Shown piece after piece: positions 15,363 through 24,613 of a DNA stretch of 39,577 nt. The notes beneath the pieces are model-generated. The model did no database searches and was not told the origin of the DNA. It was given only the letters and a program-made list of their open reading frames with translations. The stretch is taken from assembly GCA_028694375.1 (NCBI GenBank), contig JAQUTN010000005.1, forward strand, positions 1 to 39,577, in the 5' to 3' direction. Made by a program: the position numbers and the translations under genes. Origin of the DNA: Bacteroidales bacterium (lineage in GTDB: Bacteria; Bacteroidota; Bacteroidia; Bacteroidales; UBA1402). How positions within the stretch are numbered: position 1 is the stretch's first letter; every line of letters begins with the position of its first letter.

Positions 15363-18300
15363 TTATTCTGCTTTTAAGACTTTGATTTTTAGAGACATAT
15401 TATCCATGTCCAATTCTGTTCCATCCTCAAGCACCTCCACTTGTTGCAGGCTGAGGCCCAAAGTCTGAGTAGAGATATACTCTCCCCAATCTTCCATGGT
15501 TCCGGCAAAAGCCGGATTCTTTTCCATAAGAATATGGATGCGGTCGGTTATTTCAAAATTCCGGGCTTTGCGCAGGTTTTGAATACGATTCACCAGTTCA
15601 CGAGCCAGGCCTTCCCTTCTTAATTCCTCGGTAATACTAACATCGAGGGCCACAGTAAGCCGGCCTTCGTTGGCCACCAGCCAACCTGGGATATCTTCAG
15701 AGAGAATTTCCACATCATCTGCTTCAACTCTAAGAGTCTGCCCTTCCAGTTTAAGTAAGCAATAGCCATTTTTTTCAAATTCAGCAATGGAGTCTTGTTG
15801 CATTTCGCTCAAAATCCTGGCGGTCTGCTTCATGTTTTTACCACATTTAGGCCCCAGTTTTTTGAAATCGGGCTTTATGCGTTTTATCAGTAAGCCGCCG
15901 GCAGTATCTATAAACTTTAGTTCCTTTACATTGACTTCGTTTAAAATGAGCTCACGGACAGCCTCGATAGCCTCTTTTTGCGCAGCATCCAATGCGGGAA
16001 TCATGATGGTTTGCAGGGGTTGTCTTACTCTGATGTTCACTTTGCGCCTTAGAGCCAACACCATGGACGATATTTGCTGTGCCATCTGCATACGGTTTTC
16101 CAGGTCGCTATCAATTGCCTCGAAACGGCATTGGGGATAATCGGCCATATGGACAGATTCACAGGGCTCAGCCTTGGTCTTGGTGTTTAAATCCAAAAAC
16201 AGCCGGTCTGCGTAAAAAGGAGCAATGGGAGCCATCAGGCGGGATACAGTTTCCAGACATGTGTACAAAGTCTGGTAAGCCGAAAGTTTGTCTTTGGAAT
16301 AATCACCGCCCCAGAAGCGTTTACGGTTGAGACGAACGTACCAATTGCTTAAATTCTCTCCTACGAAGTCCGCTATTGCGCGTCCTGCTTTGGTGGCTTC
16401 GTAGTCGTTATAGTACTGATCTGTATCACGTATCAGGCTATTCAACTGTGAAAGTATCCAACGATCTATTTCAGGCCTTTCCTGCAAGGGAATTTGCTCG
16501 GCCTGATTGTCAAAACCATCCACATTGGCATACAAAACAAAGAAAGAATAAGTATTGTAAAGAGTACCGAAAAACTTACGTCTTACTTCCTCTATGCCTT
16601 CTTCGTCGAATTTCAAATTATCCCAGGGAGAGGCATTGGTAATCATATACCAACGCAGAGGATCAGAACCGTATTTTTCGATGGTACTGAAAGGATCTAC
16701 AGCATTACCCAAACGTTTTGACATTTTATTGCCATTCTTGTCCAGAACCAAACCATTGGATACCACACTTTTAAAGGCAACCGAATCAAAAAGCATAGCC
16801 GCAAGTGCGTGCAGGGTAAAAAACCAGCCACGTGTCTGATCTACTCCCTCGGCAATAAAATCGGCAGGATAACATTGGCCGGAATCAAAGGCCTCTTTGT
16901 TTTCGAAGGGATAATGAATCTGAGCATAAGGCATGGCACCGGAATCAAACCAGACATCAATCAAATCTGTTTCACGTTTCATGGCTTTGCCCGAAGGAGA
17001 AACCAACACAATTTCATCCACGTATGGACGATGCAGGTCTATTTTTTCGACCGAATAGTTTTCGGCCGTGTACAACCCGGGAACAAAATTCTTGTAGGGA
17101 TTTTTTTTCATAAATCCACACCTGACTGCTTTCTCTATTTCTTCGTACAGTTCGGCTACCGAACCGATACAAAGTTCTTCGCTGCCGTCATCGGTACGCC
17201 AAATGGGCAGAGGCGTGCCCCAGAAGCGGCTGCGCGAAAGATTCCAATCCTGCAGATTTTCGAGCCATTTACCAAAACGGCCCGTACCGGTGGAGCCGGG
17301 CTTCCACAAGATGGTCTGGTTGAGAGCTATCATTTGGTCACGACAGGCGGTCGTTTTTATGAACCAACTGTCCATGGGATAATACAGGATTGGCTTGTCG
17401 GTGCGCCAGCAGTGAGGATAATTGTGCACATGCTTTTCAATTTTAAAAGCACGGTTCTCCTGTTTCAGCATCACAGAGAGGTCTACATCCAGTGTGGTTT
17501 CAAATTCAGAGCCTTCCGGCATATATTCGTTCTTGACGTAACGGCCTGCGTAAGATGTGTACTTTTCTACGTTTACTCTACTCCTGACAAAGTCCGGATC
17601 AAGATCTTCCAATCTGAAAAATTTACCTCCGGAGTCCACCATGGGACGTTTGTTACCATCTTTATCGATTAATAAAAGAGGACTTATATTAAATTTTTTA
17701 GCAACAAACTGGTCGTCCGCTCCAAAAGTAGGGGCAATGTGTACAATGCCTGTACCTTCTTCGGTGGAGACATAGTCACCGCTGATCACCTCAAAGGCCT
17801 TTCCTGCAGGATTGACCCAGGGGATTAATTGCTCGTATTGTATGCCTAGTAATTCCTCTCCTTTATATTCTTGTTCCAGCACTTTGTAGGGAATACTCTT
17901 TTCACCTGCCTGGTAATGATCCAGAGACAAATTAGCTGATTTTGGACTGAAATGAGCAGCCAGCAAATCTTTGGCTAAAATATAGGTGGCCGGCTTTCCG
18001 GTATAGAAATTATAGCTTTGCACTGCTACATAGCTGATGGCCGGGCCCACACAAAGAGCTGTATTGGAAGGCAAAGTCCAGGGTGTGGTAGTCCAGGCCA
18101 GGAAAAAGGCTTCTCCGTGCCGGCTCCATTCCGGACGTGGATTTTTAATCTTGAACTGAGCCACACAGGTAGTGTCTTTAACATCCCTGTAGCAGCCCGG
18201 CTGATTCAATTCATGTGTGCTCAGCCCGGTACCGGCAGCCGGAGAATAGGGTTGTATGGTGTAACCCTTGTAGAGCAAGCCTTTTTTGTACAACTCCTTA

Positions 18301-18794
18301 AGCAGGTACCACAGTGTTTCGATATAACGATTGTCGTAGGTGATGTAGGGATCGGACATATCAACCCAATAGCCCATCTTACGGGTAAGATCTTCCCACT
18401 CGCGGGTGTATTTCATCACGTCTTTACGGCAGGCGGCATTATATTCGATGACGGAAACCTTTTTACCTATATCTTCCTTGGTAATTCCCAAAGCTTTTTC
18501 CACTCCCAGTTCCACGGGCAGGCCGTGCGTATCCCAACCGGCTTTGCGTTTAACTTCAAAGCCTTTCATGGTTTTGTATCGGCAAAAGATATCTTTTATG
18601 GTCCTGGCCATTACATGGTGGATTCCAGGCATTCCGTTGGCCGACGGGGGACCTTCGTAAAAAACAAAAGAGTCTCCTCCCTCCCTCAAAGTGGTACTTT
18701 TCTGAAAAAGATTATTGGACTCCCATTTTTCCAGCATCGATTTGTTGATGGCCGACAAATCAAATTCCGTGTACTCAGCAAATTTTTTTGACAT
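15363..18794 (-). CDS. ileS: Isoleucyl-tRNA synthetase
   Basis: 1143 residues, the long form of class I IleRS. The HIGH equivalent is GIHH (57-60, in GMPGIHHVMARTIKD). The KMSKS loop is KMSKR (690-694, in NGNKMSKRLGNAVDP). WFFTLHALAAML and the editing domain with TTTPWTLPSNTALCVGP are visible, and the C-terminal anticodon-binding part ends at SLKIKVLKAE. Length and KMSKR suggest the eukaryote-like type common in Bacteroidota. That type is less sensitive to mupirocin in other groups, but I infer nothing about resistance here. The start at 18794 fits the promoter box at 18824-18831. Confidence 0.97.
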   Translation of the reverse strand: MSKKFAEYTEFDLSAINKSMLEKWESNNLFQKSTTLREGGDSFVFYEGPPSANGMPGIHHVMARTIKDIFCRYKTMKGFEVKRKAGWDTHGLPVELGVEKALGITKEDIGKKVSVIEYNAACRKDVMKYTREWEDLTRKMGYWVDMSDPYITYDNRYIETLWYLLKELYKKGLLYKGYTIQPYSPAAGTGLSTHELNQPGCYRDVKDTTCVAQFKIKNPRPEWSRHGEAFFLAWTTTPWTLPSNTALCVGPAISYVAVQSYNFYTGKPATYILAKDLLAAHFSPKSANLSLDHYQAGEKSIPYKVLEQEYKGEELLGIQYEQLIPWVNPAGKAFEVISGDYVSTEEGTGIVHIAPTFGADDQFVAKKFNISPLLLIDKDGNKRPMVDSGGKFFRLEDLDPDFVRSRVNVEKYTSYAGRYVKNEYMPEGSEFETTLDVDLSVMLKQENRAFKIEKHVHNYPHCWRTDKPILYYPMDSWFIKTTACRDQMIALNQTILWKPGSTGTGRFGKWLENLQDWNLSRSRFWGTPLPIWRTDDGSEELCIGSVAELYEEIEKAVRCGFMKKNPYKNFVPGLYTAENYSVEKIDLHRPYVDEIVLVSPSGKAMKRETDLIDVWFDSGAMPYAQIHYPFENKEAFDSGQCYPADFIAEGVDQTRGWFFTLHALAAMLFDSVAFKSVVSNGLVLDKNGNKMSKRLGNAVDPFSTIEKYGSDPLRWYMITNASPWDNLKFDEEGIEEVRRKFFGTLYNTYSFFVLYANVDGFDNQAEQIPLQERPEIDRWILSQLNSLIRDTDQYYNDYEATKAGRAIADFVGENLSNWYVRLNRKRFWGGDYSKDKLSAYQTLYTCLETVSRLMAPIAPFYADRLFLDLNTKTKAEPCESVHMADYPQCRFEAIDSDLENRMQMAQQISSMVLALRRKVNIRVRQPLQTIMIPALDAAQKEAIEAVRELILNEVNVKELKFIDTAGGLLIKRIKPDFKKLGPKCGKNMKQTARILSEMQQDSIAEFEKNGYCLLKLEGQTLRVEADDVEILSEDIPGWLVANEGRLTVALDVSITEELRREGLARELVNRIQNLRKARNFEITDRIHILMEKNPAFAGTMEDWGEYISTQTLGLSLQQVEVLEDGTELDMDNMSLKIKVLKAE

Positions 18795-18823
18795 CTTCGC
18801 GTTCGTTATCCTAATTAAGGGCG

Positions 18824-18831
18824 CAAAGGTA
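18824..18831 (-). promoter_or_regulatory. Promoter -7 box (TACCTTTG) of ileS
   Basis: Minus-strand TACCTTTG, 29 bases upstream of the ileS ATG. It lies in the short gap after the TrmN6 gene, so ileS is transcribed separately from the cell-division operon. Confidence 0.6.
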
Positions 18832-18860
18832 CATTAAAAAAACGTACTATAAAAAGGGAT

Positions 18861-19598
18861 TTAAAGATAAAATTCTGATGTTAATGCCTTGAACTCAGGA
18901 GTATATTCACCTTTACTGTCTTCTATTTGCAATACCTGACGACAAATATCAGCCCGGGACTTGGTAAAAGACATCAGACAACGCTTAGGCTCTTTGCCCC
19001 GACGGTGTTCAATCTGACAGATAGTTGTAAGATAAAGCCGCTGACCCCAGCAGAGCTCTTCCATCAATTCTGCGGCTTCGGCTGGCACTATAAGGGCAAA
19101 GGTCCCTTGTTCGCCAAGGAGCCCGGCAGCGCTCATTGTCAACTGTTCAAAGCTCAACTTGTCACCATGGCGAGCCAGATTACGTGCATATATACTACCT
19201 TTCAGAGCATTCCTGTAATAAGGGGGATTGGAAACGATCAGATCAAACTGTTGCTCTTCGGGAAGAAAATTGTCGTTAATGCTTTCGGGGAAAGAGCCCT
19301 GAATAATTTCTATTCTTTCGGACCAGGGGCTCCGGGCAACATTCTCCTGTGCCTGCAAGGCCGCTTTAATGTCTTTTTCGATACCAAAAACCGAGGATGA
19401 GGGAAAACGCTGAGCCAGCATCAGTGCAATCAAACCGGAACCGCTACCTACATCGAGTATTCTTAAGCCGGCTGCTTCATTAAGTTCTAAGAATGGTTTT
19501 GCCCAGGCTCCCAGGAGCACTCCGTCCATGCCTACCTTCATGGCACAACGGTCGTGAAAAACTTCAAATTGCTTAAAACGGAAAGAGGAGGATGACAT
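18861..19598 (-). CDS. trmN6: tRNA1(Val) A37 N6-methyltransferase (TrmN6/YfiC-like)
   Basis: 245 residues, class I Rossmann methyltransferase: SAM site LDVGSGSGLIALMLA (48-62), acidic FGIEKD, and the amino-methyltransferase motif NPPY (124-127, in IVSNPPYYRN). The N-terminal FRFKQFEVFHDRCAMKVGMDG is the family's recognisable opening, and the protein ends with a short basic and aromatic region. It methylates N6 of A37 in tRNA1Val in E. coli; specificity here is assumed. It is the last gene of a three-gene co-directional run, with one base between it and the upstream membrane protein gene. Confidence 0.85.
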   Translation of the reverse strand: MSSSSFRFKQFEVFHDRCAMKVGMDGVLLGAWAKPFLELNEAAGLRILDVGSGSGLIALMLAQRFPSSSVFGIEKDIKAALQAQENVARSPWSERIEIIQGSFPESINDNFLPEEQQFDLIVSNPPYYRNALKGSIYARNLARHGDKLSFEQLTMSAAGLLGEQGTFALIVPAEAAELMEELCWGQRLYLTTICQIEHRRGKEPKRCLMSFTKSRADICRQVLQIEDSKGEYTPEFKALTSEFYL

Positions 19599-19599
19599 A

Positions 19600-19944
19600 T
19601 TATTGCTCGTTTTCTTTCTGATAGGAGGCCGAACGAAAAGCCACGTACAATTCAGTCACAGCCACTATCAACAGGATTGCCACCCAGGATTTGCTGTCAT
19701 TGAACATCAGATAAACAGCGAGTATGAAAACGATAGCGTTAAAAGCAAACAATCTGTTGAGTCGCTTGAGTCTGAAATCATTGCCTTTGTAGGCCGTAAT
19801 GGCACGATGAGCAATATACAGGATTACTCCGGCTGCAAAACTAAATCTGGCCCAGGCATATTGTTCCATTACCAAAACAGATGAAATCAGGATCAGTACT
19901 GCGGCCAGGATAAATAATCCGTCTTTAAGAGAGTTTTTGGACAT
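19600..19944 (-). CDS. Small four-helix membrane protein of unknown function
   Basis: 114 residues, not recognised. Four hydrophobic segments (about 9-25, 32-46, 65-80 and 84-100) with short loops and a basic loop (AYKGNDFRLKRLNR, about 50-63). The spacing (one base to each neighbour) shows it is in an operon with the DivIC/FtsB-like gene and the tRNA methyltransferase gene. That placement suggests a role in the envelope or in division, but nothing in the sequence proves it. Confidence 0.65.
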   Translation of the reverse strand: MSKNSLKDGLFILAAVLILISSVLVMEQYAWARFSFAAGVILYIAHRAITAYKGNDFRLKRLNRLFAFNAIVFILAVYLMFNDSKSWVAILLIVAVTELYVAFRSASYQKENEQ

Positions 19945-19945
19945 T

Positions 19946-20245
19946 TTATTCCAGTAAAAAAATTTCTTCGTTGTCTTTTTTCATCAGGTAGCGCTCACGG
20001 GCAATTTTTTCCAGTTCTTCGCTTCCTGTTCTCAAATCCTCAAGTTGTTCCAGGGCATGATCCCTTTCTTTTTCGTAGCTTCGTATCTCCTTGCGCAAAG
20101 CGCGTATTTTACGGTCGTATTGCATGCGCCTGATCAGGTTGTGTTCATCGATAAACACAATCAACACTCCGAACAATACCAAAACGATCAGGTATTTATT
20201 CAAATACGGCTTAATCTTTTCGTAAAACGCTAAAATCTTGCGCAT
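19946..20245 (-). CDS. Septum-formation initiator (FtsB/DivIC-like) protein
   Basis: 99 residues. A short cytoplasmic N-terminus (about 1-16) is followed by one transmembrane helix (about 17-32, YLIVLVLFGVLIVFI) and a coiled coil of about 40 residues (RKIRALRKEIRSYEKERD and on), ending in ARERYLMKKDNEEIFLLE. The YLMKKxxEE(I/V) ending is the FtsB/DivIC hallmark. It is expected to bridge early and late division proteins in the inner membrane. First gene of a three-gene run with its own promoter. Confidence 0.85.
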   Translation of the reverse strand: MRKILAFYEKIKPYLNKYLIVLVLFGVLIVFIDEHNLIRRMQYDRKIRALRKEIRSYEKERDHALEQLEDLRTGSEELEKIARERYLMKKDNEEIFLLE

Positions 20246-20265
20246 AAGTGGATTTATGAACAGGA

Positions 20266-20295
20266 CAAAATTACGAGAATAATCCGGATGCCCAA
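20266..20295 (-). promoter_or_regulatory. Promoter of the FtsB/DivIC operon (TTG, 19 bases, TAATTTTG)
   Basis: Minus strand: -33 TTG at 20295-20293, -7 box TAATTTTG at 20273-20266, 19 bases between. The box ends 20 bases upstream of the ATG. Confidence 0.6.
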
Positions 20296-20350
20296 GTATA
20301 TTCTGTATGAAAAATAGCAGCAGGAACTTCCTTTTTAAAAAAGCCTTATG

Positions 20351-20358
20351 TATCTTTG
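20351..20358 (+). promoter_or_regulatory. Promoter -7 box (TATCTTTG) of dnaX
   Basis: Exact TAnnTTTG match 27 bases before the ATG at 20386. It rules out the alternative non-ATG start at 20356, which overlaps the box. Confidence 0.55.
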
Positions 20359-20385
20359 TCCATCTTAGCCAGTAGCAAAATTAGT

Positions 20386-22125
20386 ATGGAAAATTATTTG
20401 GTTTCAGCACGAAAATACCGTCCGGACAACTTTAAATCGGTTGTCGGACAGAGCGCCCTTACAACAACTCTCCAAAATGCCATCAAAAACAAGCAGCTGG
20501 CACATGCTTATTTGTTTTGCGGCCCCAGAGGAGTTGGTAAAACCACTTGCGCCAGAATTTTTGCCAAAGCCATCAATTGCTTTCAGCCCAACAACCAGGG
20601 AGAAGCCTGCAACAAGTGCGAATCCTGCGTATCTTTCAACGAGCAACGTTCCTATAATATTCACGAACTGGATGCCGCCTCCAACAATTCGGTGGACGAT
20701 ATCCGTTCCCTGACCGAACAAGTGCGCATACCGCCTCAATTGGGCAAATACAAGGTTTACATTATCGACGAAGTACATATGCTCTCTTCCAGCGCATTCA
20801 ATGCCTTTCTAAAAACACTTGAAGAGCCTCCTTCACATGCCGTTTTTATTCTGGCAACCACCGAAAAGCACAAAATAATACCTACCATACTCTCTCGTTG
20901 TCAAATTTACGATTTTCACCGCATCAGCATCAACGACATCAGTGCCTACCTGCAATATGTAGCCGATTCCGAAGGCATCAAAGCGGAACCGGAAGCCTTA
21001 AACGCTATTGCCCTGAAATCGGACGGAGGCATGCGCGACGCCCTCTCTATTTTTGACCAGGTTTGCAGCTACGGAGAGGGTAAAATTACCTATCAGCATG
21101 TCATCGATAATCTGAACATTCTAGATTACGACTATTATTTCAGGTTGGTTGAAGCTTTTTTGAACGAAAACACTACAGAGGCCTTGTTGCTTTTTGATCA
21201 GATTTTGAACCAGGGTTTTGAAGGTCTACATTTCATTAATGGTCTGGCTTCTCATTGCAGAGATCTCATGGTGTCAAAAGATTCCCGCAGTATAAGCTTG
21301 CTGGAGCAAGCTGAGAGTGTGCGGGCCAAATACAGGATACAAGCCGAAGAATGCAGCATGAGCTTTCTGTTCAGAGCTCTTAAACTGAGCAACGACTGCA
21401 GTCTGCAGTATAACCTCAGCAAAAACAAGCGCCTTTTGGTGGAACTTTGCCTGATTCAACTTTGCCAGGGTGGCGAAGCAAAAAAAAAACAGGACAGCCT
21501 GAAAACCGATAAGATCCCGGCGGCTAAAGTCGACAAAAGTCCGTCTCCTGCGGCTGAAACCAAAACTCAGACAAATTTTTCTCCTGAATCAAAAACGACA
21601 ACTCAGACTAAATCCACATTTCAGACTAAGCCCACACTTCAGGCAAATCCTCAAACAAGCGTGGGATCGCTGCCCGGCCTGACTACCTCCATACGCCGAC
21701 GCAAAATGCAAGCAGAAGAATCTCAAGGCCCGGATGCGCCCAAAAAAGCAGCATTAAAGGCTGAGGAACACTTTAGCGAAGAGGATCTAATTAAAGCTTG
21801 GTTCCTTTTTGCCGGCACACTTAAGGAAGATCCTTATTTGTCGAACTCCATGAAGGCCTGCAAGCCTCGCTTGCTGAATAAGAGTGATTTCGAAATCGTT
21901 GTTTTCCACCCGCTGACTGCTCAACGGCTCGAGGCCATACGGGGAGAAATAGAAAATCGCTTACAACAAGACTTGCAAAACGCTAAAGTGCACATGCAGC
22001 TGCGAGTTAGTGAAGAGAATGAGTTAAAAAAGCCCTTAAGCCCTCAGGATCAGCTGGACGAAATGATCAAAAAGAATCCCAACCTGCAAGATCTGAAACA
22101 AAAATTAAATCTTGAATTAGAATAA
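20386..22125 (+). CDS. dnaX: DNA polymerase III subunits gamma/tau
   Basis: 579 residues. AAA+ clamp-loader core: Walker A GPRGVGKT (46-53), zinc-binding Cys65, Cys75, Cys78 and Cys81, Walker B with DEVH (128-131), and sensor-1 region ATTEKHKIIPTILSRC. A polar linker rich in Thr, Gln, Lys and Pro (about 365-450) contains irregular repeats of the TQTK / FQTK / LQAN type and leads to a C-terminal tail (about 460-579). I saw no programmed frameshift slip site, but did not scan every phase. It is part of the replicative clamp loader. It faces away from the FtsB operon. Confidence 0.96.
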   Translation: MENYLVSARKYRPDNFKSVVGQSALTTTLQNAIKNKQLAHAYLFCGPRGVGKTTCARIFAKAINCFQPNNQGEACNKCESCVSFNEQRSYNIHELDAASNNSVDDIRSLTEQVRIPPQLGKYKVYIIDEVHMLSSSAFNAFLKTLEEPPSHAVFILATTEKHKIIPTILSRCQIYDFHRISINDISAYLQYVADSEGIKAEPEALNAIALKSDGGMRDALSIFDQVCSYGEGKITYQHVIDNLNILDYDYYFRLVEAFLNENTTEALLLFDQILNQGFEGLHFINGLASHCRDLMVSKDSRSISLLEQAESVRAKYRIQAEECSMSFLFRALKLSNDCSLQYNLSKNKRLLVELCLIQLCQGGEAKKKQDSLKTDKIPAAKVDKSPSPAAETKTQTNFSPESKTTTQTKSTFQTKPTLQANPQTSVGSLPGLTTSIRRRKMQAEESQGPDAPKKAALKAEEHFSEEDLIKAWFLFAGTLKEDPYLSNSMKACKPRLLNKSDFEIVVFHPLTAQRLEAIRGEIENRLQQDLQNAKVHMQLRVSEENELKKPLSPQDQLDEMIKKNPNLQDLKQKLNLELE

Positions 22126-22207
22126 AAACCGCCAGGCACACATCAACTTAGGATTGAAATAAGAACCCGGGATTTTGCGAATTAAAACCAAGATTATTAA
22201 TTCCGAA

Positions 22208-22693
22208 TTACTTCAGCTGACGATTGAAGTTAATCATTTGTATTGCCGTTTTGGCAGCTTCGACCCCTTTGTTGCCGTGTATGCCGCCTGCCCGGTTTAA
22301 AGCCTGTTGCATATCGCTGGTGGTGAGCAGGCCAAAAACAAAAGGAATGCTTCCTTTGGCGTTCAGTTGGGCGATGCCCTGTGTAACTCCGGAACAAACA
22401 TACTCGAAATGAGGAGTTTCTCCACGTATCACACTTCCCAAAGCAATCACGGCATCTACAGAGGTAGTTGCTTCCATCCTGGCCGCCCCGTAAATTAACT
22501 CAAAACTGCCCGGAACCCAGGCAACCAGAATGTTTTCGGGATCAACTTTGTTGAGAGCTAAAAACTGACGGGCTCCGTCAAGCAACTTTACCGTAACATC
22601 GTAATTCCATTCGGATACCACAATGCCAATTTTCATGCCGGAGGCATCGGGCAGAGTATCAGGGTTGTATTCGGAAAGATTTTTAGTACTCAT
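22208..22693 (-). CDS. ribH: 6,7-dimethyl-8-ribityllumazine synthase
   Basis: 161 residues. Family motifs are present: VVSEWNYDV (25-33), GSFELIYGAARM (62-73), ALGSVIRGETPHFEYVC (84-100) with His95 as the acid-base residue, and GIHGNKGVEAA (137-147). It condenses the ribityl-pyrimidine with dihydroxybutanone phosphate in the penultimate step of riboflavin synthesis and normally forms a hollow capsid of pentamers. Its ATG overlaps the stop codon of the upstream TPR gene by one base, so the two are translationally coupled. Confidence 0.97.
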   Translation of the reverse strand: MSTKNLSEYNPDTLPDASGMKIGIVVSEWNYDVTVKLLDGARQFLALNKVDPENILVAWVPGSFELIYGAARMEATTSVDAVIALGSVIRGETPHFEYVCSGVTQGIAQLNAKGSIPFVFGLLTTSDMQQALNRAGGIHGNKGVEAAKTAIQMINFNRQLK

Positions 22694-23388
22694 TATTGCT
22701 GTAATCTCGTTCTTTCAATATACCTGTCAACATTCAGGCCTTCTTGTGAAAGCGGATAATTTTTCTTTATTTTTTGGTAAGCTTCGCGGGCTTTGTCGTA
22801 TTTGCCCAAGGCTTCGTAAACACGGCCTGCTTTCATTAAATAGACGGGAGCCAGTAGATTGTTGTCAGCCTGCCCCGCTCTCTCTAAATAGGGTAAGGCT
22901 TTTTGTAATTGGTCGAGTTCCACGTAACAATCGCCGATTGCTCCCGTCAACGAGGGCGAAACCATAACATCAACCGCATTGAGTTTTCTGAGCCTGTCGA
23001 TGGCTTTTTCGTAATCGCCCAGATGTTTGTAACATAAACCGGCATAAGCAGAAGCCAGTTTGGCCGTTTTGGTGATGCCGTAATTTTCGATAATGCCTTC
23101 AAAACCTATAAATTCATAATCATCTCCATAAAGGGCCAGTTCGAATGAATCAGTCGCAAAGTACTGTTCTCCACGGAAAATCATCTCCTGGGCTTCCTTT
23201 TCTTTAGGCCCCATATAACTGTTCCTGAAAAGCAGAATGCCACTTACCACCACTACGATAACCAACAAGGCTACCAAAAGGTTTTTCTGGTTGTTTTCTA
23301 TGAATTGTTCCGAACGGGTCAATACTTCGCCTACATTTTGCAGTTCATCTTGTTGACCGGCTTTTTTGGATGCATTTTTATTAGCCAT
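22693..23388 (-). CDS. Membrane-anchored TPR protein
   Basis: 231 residues. A cytoplasmic N-terminus rich in Lys/Gln is followed by one transmembrane helix (about 37-54) and a soluble domain with TPR-like helices. The clearest repeat is AYAGLCYKHLGDYEKAIDRL and a second is ALGKYDKAREAYQKIKK. The arrangement is like YfgM, a periplasm-facing TPR protein that works with the SecYEG/PpiD system, but the match is structural only. It precedes ribH with a one-base overlap, an order I recall from Bacteroides genomes. The frame is open to 23436, but a TACTTTTG box at 23423-23430 decides for the ATG at 23388. Confidence 0.8.
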   Translation of the reverse strand: MANKNASKKAGQQDELQNVGEVLTRSEQFIENNQKNLLVALLVIVVVVSGILLFRNSYMGPKEKEAQEMIFRGEQYFATDSFELALYGDDYEFIGFEGIIENYGITKTAKLASAYAGLCYKHLGDYEKAIDRLRKLNAVDVMVSPSLTGAIGDCYVELDQLQKALPYLERAGQADNNLLAPVYLMKAGRVYEALGKYDKAREAYQKIKKNYPLSQEGLNVDRYIERTRLQQ

Positions 23389-23422
23389 TTCTTTAATAAT
23401 TGTATAAGACAAATTTGGTGTG

Positions 23423-23430
23423 CAAAAGTA
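23423..23430 (-). promoter_or_regulatory. Promoter -7 box (TACTTTTG) of the TPR-ribH operon
   Basis: Minus-strand TACTTTTG 34 bases upstream of the ATG at 23388. The divergent recF box lies 42 bases away, so the two promoter regions overlap. Confidence 0.6.
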
Positions 23431-23472
23431 TAGCATTTCGTTCTATTAATAAAATTTCCGTGATTTTTTTTA

Positions 23473-23480
23473 TACTTTTG
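23473..23480 (+). promoter_or_regulatory. Promoter -7 box (TACTTTTG) of recF
   Basis: Exact match to TAnnTTTG, 25 bases before the ATG at 23506. It excludes the GTG at 23482 as a likely start. Confidence 0.6.
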
Positions 23481-23505
23481 TGTGCATTTCGTCCAAAATT
23501 CGTCC

Positions 23506-24606
23506 ATGTACCTGCAAAAGTTATCTATTTTCAATTACAAAAACATACAGGAGGCCAATATTGAATTTTCTCCCCGTTTAAATTGTTTTTTCGGCAATAA
23601 CGGAGTGGGCAAAACCAACTTTCTGGATGCCATACATTATCTTTCTTTTTGTAAAAGCCATACCAATCCAGTAGATTCTCAGAATATTTTTCACGAGGCC
23701 GACTATTTTATGCTGCAGGGCAGTTATATAATTGATGATAAAGAGGAGGAATATTATTGCGCTATGAAGCGCCGCCAAAAAAAAATATTCAAATTCAACA
23801 AAAAAGAATACGAACGCTTATCGGACCACATAGGACGCCTACCCTTGGTTATTGTATCACCGGCAGACGAAAATCTGATTCGCGAAGGCAGCGATGAGCG
23901 CCGAAGGTTTATGGACATCGCCCTTTCACAGTTTGACCACTCCTACATGGAGGCTCTCATGACTTACAATAAAACATTGTCTCAACGCAACGCCCTGTTG
24001 AAAAATGAGCAGATGAACAGAGAAGACTCTCTCTACGAAATGTACGATGCTCCCATGAGCGATTACGCCCGCTTGATTTATCAGAAACGCAACGAGTTCA
24101 TTGCTGACTTTCAGCCGGTTTTTGAACGCTTTTACCAGGCCGTTTCCGACCGCAGCGAGAGCATCGGTCTGCAATACATTTCACATCTTGAGCAGGGAGA
24201 TTTGCAGGAGCAGCTTCTACTTTCCAGAGAAAAAGACATCATTCTGGGCTATACTACCAGGGGCATTCACAAAGACGAACTCGAAATGCAAATCGACGGC
24301 TATCCCATCAAACGGGTTGGATCTCAAGGCCAAAACAAAAGTTACCTGATCGCTTTGAAACTGGCACAATACGAATACCTGAAACGAGCCGGGAAGAAAA
24401 AACCCATTCTTCTGCTCGATGACCTCTTCGATAAACTCGACGCTTCGAGGGTGGAACGCATCATTCATTTGGTTTCCAAAGAAGATTTTGGACAAATTTT
24501 TATTACCGATACCCACCGCGAGCACTTGAATATGATTTTACAGGCCAACGGTAAGGATTTTCGCGTTTTTCACATAGAAAACGCCTGCATTTGTCCTACA
24601 GAATAA
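23506..24606 (+). CDS. recF: RecF DNA replication and repair ATPase
   Basis: 366 residues, usual for RecF. Walker A GNNGVGKT (30-37) is followed by FLDAIHYLS. The ABC-type signature region GSQGQNKSYLIALKLAQYE and the Walker B LLLDDLFDKLD are clear, as is the D-loop-like region ending in TDTHREHL. RecF helps load RecA at ssDNA gaps with RecO and RecR. It is followed 7 bases later by the DUF721 gene; a recF/DUF721 pair is common around bacterial origins. No dnaA or dnaN is in the window, so the origin is not marked here. Confidence 0.96.
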   Translation: MYLQKLSIFNYKNIQEANIEFSPRLNCFFGNNGVGKTNFLDAIHYLSFCKSHTNPVDSQNIFHEADYFMLQGSYIIDDKEEEYYCAMKRRQKKIFKFNKKEYERLSDHIGRLPLVIVSPADENLIREGSDERRRFMDIALSQFDHSYMEALMTYNKTLSQRNALLKNEQMNREDSLYEMYDAPMSDYARLIYQKRNEFIADFQPVFERFYQAVSDRSESIGLQYISHLEQGDLQEQLLLSREKDIILGYTTRGIHKDELEMQIDGYPIKRVGSQGQNKSYLIALKLAQYEYLKRAGKKKPILLLDDLFDKLDASRVERIIHLVSKEDFGQIFITDTHREHLNMILQANGKDFRVFHIENACICPTE

Positions 24607-24613
24607 GAGCTGT

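Noticed and set aside
16809-17672. 287-codon open frame on the plus strand opposite ileS
   Set aside because: It lies wholly antisense to the well-supported ileS gene. No recognisable protein motif, and long antisense frames are expected inside a large coding gene.
18018-18791. 257-codon open frame on the plus strand opposite the start of ileS
   Set aside because: Antisense shadow of ileS without motif or promoter.
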